In this document: one piece after another, positions 61,349 to 64,000 of the stretch
Layout of the letters: each line of letters begins with the position of its first letter
Numbering within the stretch: position 1 is the stretch's first letter
Assembly: GCF_007830595.1 (NCBI RefSeq)
Contig: NZ_VLLD01000005.1
Length of the DNA: 64,000 bases
Reading direction: 5' to 3' (one strand)
Source: Treponema_B putidum
GTDB taxonomy: Bacteria; Spirochaetota; Spirochaetia; Treponematales; Treponemataceae
Position numbers and translations under genes: made by a program
Notes under the pieces: generated by a model
Told to the model about the DNA's origin: nothing
Seen by the model: the letters and a program-made list of their open reading frames with translations, nothing else
Database searches by the model: none

Positions 61349-62674
61349 TTAAAAGCCCGATTTAAATGTTAAGGTCTTGCCTCTTAATACTACCAATTTT
61401 ATATTTTCAAAACCCGGAACGGAATCTGCAGTATCATAGATGACAGCTTCAAGGTCATCAATAGTTCCGAAAAATGAAACTGCATATTTTGTTTGTGCCG
61501 AGGATTGATATAAGGTTTTTATATCGTTTACATTTCCGCTTAAAGCTTTTCTAAAACGAGCCATGCTCTTGCTGTCAGGTGTTTCGTTTATAATAATTTC
61601 ATAGCGTATTCCGCGGGAATAGGCTTTGGCTAAAAGAATCTTTGCCTGATCGACAGCTATGGGCAGGGCCTTGTTTACTGCGGATTGAATTGCATTTGAT
61701 TGAGCATCATAGCTGCTTACTCGGCTAAAAGTTTTTTGGCTTGTGTAGGGGACAGAACCGAGTAACTCTCCTGTAGACGGATTGAATATCTTTAAGGTTA
61801 TCTTTGCCGAACCGTAATAGCCGCTTGGTTCATAACCGCCTTCGGTTACCGCATCAATTTCCATATATACATCGGCGTTTAACTTTTGGGCTATCAACTG
61901 AATAGCCGACATTCCTTCATCGGTGCTTTCTTGGTAAATGAGGGCATTATCTTTTTTTAGTTTTTCGACCTCTTTTGAGTCTACGGCCCTATACCCCTGT
62001 TTTAAAAGAAAGGCATTTCCCGTTTCTACTGCGGCTTTAAGTAAAAATCTGTCCGCATCTGATTCTTCAGCATCAAAGACCATGTAGGTCATGTTTTCGA
62101 TATAATTATTTAAAAATTGAAGATTTTTTTTGCCTTCGGCAGAAGCTTGAGCTTCTTTTAAAATAAGGTCTGCATCCTTAGGTTTTTGTGCGGCATTAAA
62201 ACTTTCTTGAGTCTTGCCATTTCCGAAAACTATATCATCCATTGATGTTCCGTTTGAGGGGTTACCGGAGCTTATACCTGCCGATGAAAGAGTTGTGGCT
62301 AGCTCATTCATTTTTACGGGGATTTTAATTTTAATTATGTATACTTCTCCGTTTTTGGATTTTTGTAGTACGTCTATTTTTTCGTTTACTACATATTCAT
62401 TCGGATATTCGGTATCGTATATGATACTTTTAATTTTTTGGTAATTAGACTGTTCAGCTTGAAGGCCTATAATGTCGATAACTCCTTGCCTTATCGCTCC
62501 GATTTTTGCCTTATTTATAGCCTGTAAAAAGGAAGAATCCTCTCCCATTGAAGTATATTCTTTTGTTTCGGTATAAACCGGTTTTTTTACGTCTAATGCA
62601 TCTTCAATACTCGCACAGGAAAAAAAGAAGAAAGATGCAGATAAAAGCAAAAAAAGTGAAATCTTTTTCATCAT
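61349..62674 (-). CDS. Envelope lipoprotein, FlgT/LPP20-related
   Basis: 441 residues; a second ATG follows at 62671. Lipobox FFSCASIED. It has an LPP20-like segment (SFLQAINKAKIGAIRQGVID) and a TolB/FlgT-like middle (LNADVYMEIDAVTEGG; ITLKIFNPSTGELLGSVPY), with a C-terminal beta region. It lies between an outer-membrane-type gene and a second lipoprotein, with short gaps, so it is in the same operon. Exact function unknown. Confidence 0.7.
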   Translation of the reverse strand: MMKKISLFLLLSASFFFFSCASIEDALDVKKPVYTETKEYTSMGEDSSFLQAINKAKIGAIRQGVIDIIGLQAEQSNYQKIKSIIYDTEYPNEYVVNEKIDVLQKSKNGEVYIIKIKIPVKMNELATTLSSAGISSGNPSNGTSMDDIVFGNGKTQESFNAAQKPKDADLILKEAQASAEGKKNLQFLNNYIENMTYMVFDAEESDADRFLLKAAVETGNAFLLKQGYRAVDSKEVEKLKKDNALIYQESTDEGMSAIQLIAQKLNADVYMEIDAVTEGGYEPSGYYGSAKITLKIFNPSTGELLGSVPYTSQKTFSRVSSYDAQSNAIQSAVNKALPIAVDQAKILLAKAYSRGIRYEIIINETPDSKSMARFRKALSGNVNDIKTLYQSSAQTKYAVSFFGTIDDLEAVIYDTADSVPGFENIKLVVLRGKTLTFKSGF

Positions 62675-62687
62675 ATGTCTCCTAAAG

Positions 62688-64000
62688 TTATAATTTAATT
62701 GTAAAGCCGATTCCGGCAGTAAATCTTAAGATTCCTCCTATACCATTGTAAAAGGTTGCTCCCGTTTTTATGCCAAAGTCGCCTCCTATTTTAAAATTCT
62801 TTGTTACAAGAAAACTTGTATGCACAAAGGCTCTAAGCCCGGCTCCCGCAGGAATCGGAAATTTTTCTTTAGAACCGATTATAATCATTGTATAATAAAA
62901 TTGAATTGTAGGCAAGATTTGTAAACGCCTAAAATATGTATTTCCTATCTCGGTACCCCCGAATATGGTCATAGGTGTTCCTATAGAAAGAATTTTAGCG
63001 GTGTTAGAGTCAAATGTCATCTCTGCCCCAAAACAGGGTCTAAAGCGGTAAAACCCCCTTGTTCCTGAAACATTAATACCGAAGGTTCCGCCTCCGTCAT
63101 ATAAACCTCTTTCGGCAACGAAAAAACCGAACTCGCCTAAGGCATAAACTCTGTATTCAAATGGCCCGTGAGGAACCTCTTTAATAGGATCTCCTAAATT
63201 TAAGCGCTTTTTTGAATAAAGTATTAATCCTTTGGAAAAATCGCTTTCCGTTTCGGTAACAACAATTAAGCCGGTTTCTTTCTTGCCGTCTTCACTTAAA
63301 ACAACATATTCATCTCCAAGTTTCACGCCCATTTTTTTTCCAAGCTCAAAATGAACGGTGCCTTTTTCTGCCTTGATTATACCTGTTTTTATGGTAAAGG
63401 CTTCTATCTTACGCAGCTCAAGATCAAGTTTTTCCGATAGATTTTTAAGCGCTCTGCTGTATATTTTTTCATAGGTTTTGTCCACAGAGCTTATTTTTAT
63501 ATCAATTTTTTCTTTTAAATCTTCTTTTGAAGAATATATGTAGAATTCCAAAGCAATTTCTACCCTATATCCATCCGTTTCTCCCAAAAATAGATCATTG
63601 TATCGTTCCGTTGAAATTGAATAATCCGTAATTACAGGCATTACTACATAATAAGAATTGACCGTTTTTTCCCAGTCTGCTTTTGTAAAGGCTTCTAAAC
63701 CCATTAAAACGGATTCGGGCAGTTCTGTGTTTTCTTCTCTTGATTGTTTTATAAGCTCGATAAATATGTCTACATCCGTTGAGGCAAGCCTGTATTCCAA
63801 GCCTATTATATTAAAACGTTCAAGGTTAAAAAAAACATTCATAACCGCTTCATCAATTCTATCAACTAATTCGTTTGGAATATGCCGGCCGTAATAGGAA
63901 GTTACAAAGACGGCAATATCCTTTTTTTCGCTGACCTTTTGAGCAAAAGAAATAGAGCAAAAAAATACAAGAAAAATAATATATAAAAACTTTCCTCTCA
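62688..64000 (-). CDS. Exported FlgT-like protein with C-terminal beta-barrel, start just beyond window
   Basis: The first internal ATG is at 63842, but the frame stays open to the window edge and encodes a signal peptide (RGKFLYIIFLVFFCSISFAQ) followed by KVSEKKDIAVFVTSYYGRHI. Bases 63999-64000 read TG on the minus strand, so the start codon is completed by base 64001. About 437 residues in all: N-terminal alpha/beta domain, FlgT-like strand motif HFELGKKMGVKLGDEYVVL (about 225), then amphipathic strands ending GGILRFTAGIGFTIKL, typical of an outer-membrane barrel. Confidence 0.78.
   Translation of the reverse strand, partial: RGKFLYIIFLVFFCSISFAQKVSEKKDIAVFVTSYYGRHIPNELVDRIDEAVMNVFFNLERFNIIGLEYRLASTDVDIFIELIKQSREENTELPESVLMGLEAFTKADWEKTVNSYYVVMPVITDYSISTERYNDLFLGETDGYRVEIALEFYIYSSKEDLKEKIDIKISSVDKTYEKIYSRALKNLSEKLDLELRKIEAFTIKTGIIKAEKGTVHFELGKKMGVKLGDEYVVLSEDGKKETGLIVVTETESDFSKGLILYSKKRLNLGDPIKEVPHGPFEYRVYALGEFGFFVAERGLYDGGGTFGINVSGTRGFYRFRPCFGAEMTFDSNTAKILSIGTPMTIFGGTEIGNTYFRRLQILPTIQFYYTMIIIGSKEKFPIPAGAGLRAFVHTSFLVTKNFKIGGDFGIKTGATFYNGIGGILRFTAGIGFTIKL

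Overview
The window is AT-rich spirochaete chromosome. Its gene content (periplasmic-flagellum operon, LysM/M23 murein hydrolase, many lipoproteins, a TvpA-like diversified lipoprotein, a multicopy PD-(D/E)XK transposase-like gene) fits an oral treponeme, most likely Treponema denticola or a close relative; this is judged from protein resemblance only. dnaA and gyrB are divergent around 28 kb. Most genes to the left (12.5-28 kb) point left and those to the right (28-38 kb) point right, as expected around a replication origin.

Layout. 1-5.5 kb: the flagellar run motA (cut by the window edge)-motB-fliL-fliM-fliN/fliY-fliO-fliP. It stops abruptly after fliP. 5.5-8.3 kb: a one-strand block of accessory genes (PIN toxin/antitoxin, two small membrane proteins, a TPR protein, BrnTA), with attC-like palindromes at the 3' ends of the units, so it looks like a small gene-cassette array. 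8.4-12.4 kb: oligopeptide-binding lipoprotein, ornithine cyclodeaminase, LysM/M23 protein. 12.5-20 kb: leftward housekeeping genes (glutaredoxin-like, large unknown, tRNA-Ala, hflX, GNAT, pepF, dusB, tatD-like). 20-23 kb: YhhN membrane protein and a tandem pair of cNMP-binding/GGDEF proteins. 23.4-28 kb: AlbA_2 protein, two membrane proteins, gyrB. 28-32 kb: dnaA, ftsH, GNAT.

32.2-34.9 kb: a metal P-type ATPase operon made of a small PacL-like membrane protein, the ATPase and a separate HMA-like protein. 34.9-39.5 kb is the most unusual stretch. It has a frame split by a run of ten C (candidate phase-variable gene), an OLD-family nuclease, and a lipoprotein with a C-type-lectin/sulfatase-modifying-factor domain whose last ~45 codons look like a diversity-generating-retroelement variable region followed by a perfect hairpin. 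Then comes a 5'-truncated PD-(D/E)XK transposase-like gene between mirrored sets of hairpins.

39.6-47.9 kb: ABC-ATPase/metal-GTPase pair, orphan D12 adenine methylase, MFS-HEAT fusion, nitroreductase, lipoprotein MsrAB, split ThrE exporter. 48-54.6 kb: a NusG-like antiterminator, a nucleotide-sugar dehydratase/epimerase and a DegT aminotransferase. The last two are separated by an AT-rich islet holding an S41 protease, a 74-residue Gly-rich peptide behind a near-consensus promoter, a CPBP membrane protease and a short exported protein. 54.6-58 kb: a three-subunit molybdenum hydroxylase. 58-64 kb: holA and a run of lipoproteins and envelope proteins (LPP20/FlgT-like). The last of these starts one base beyond the window edge.
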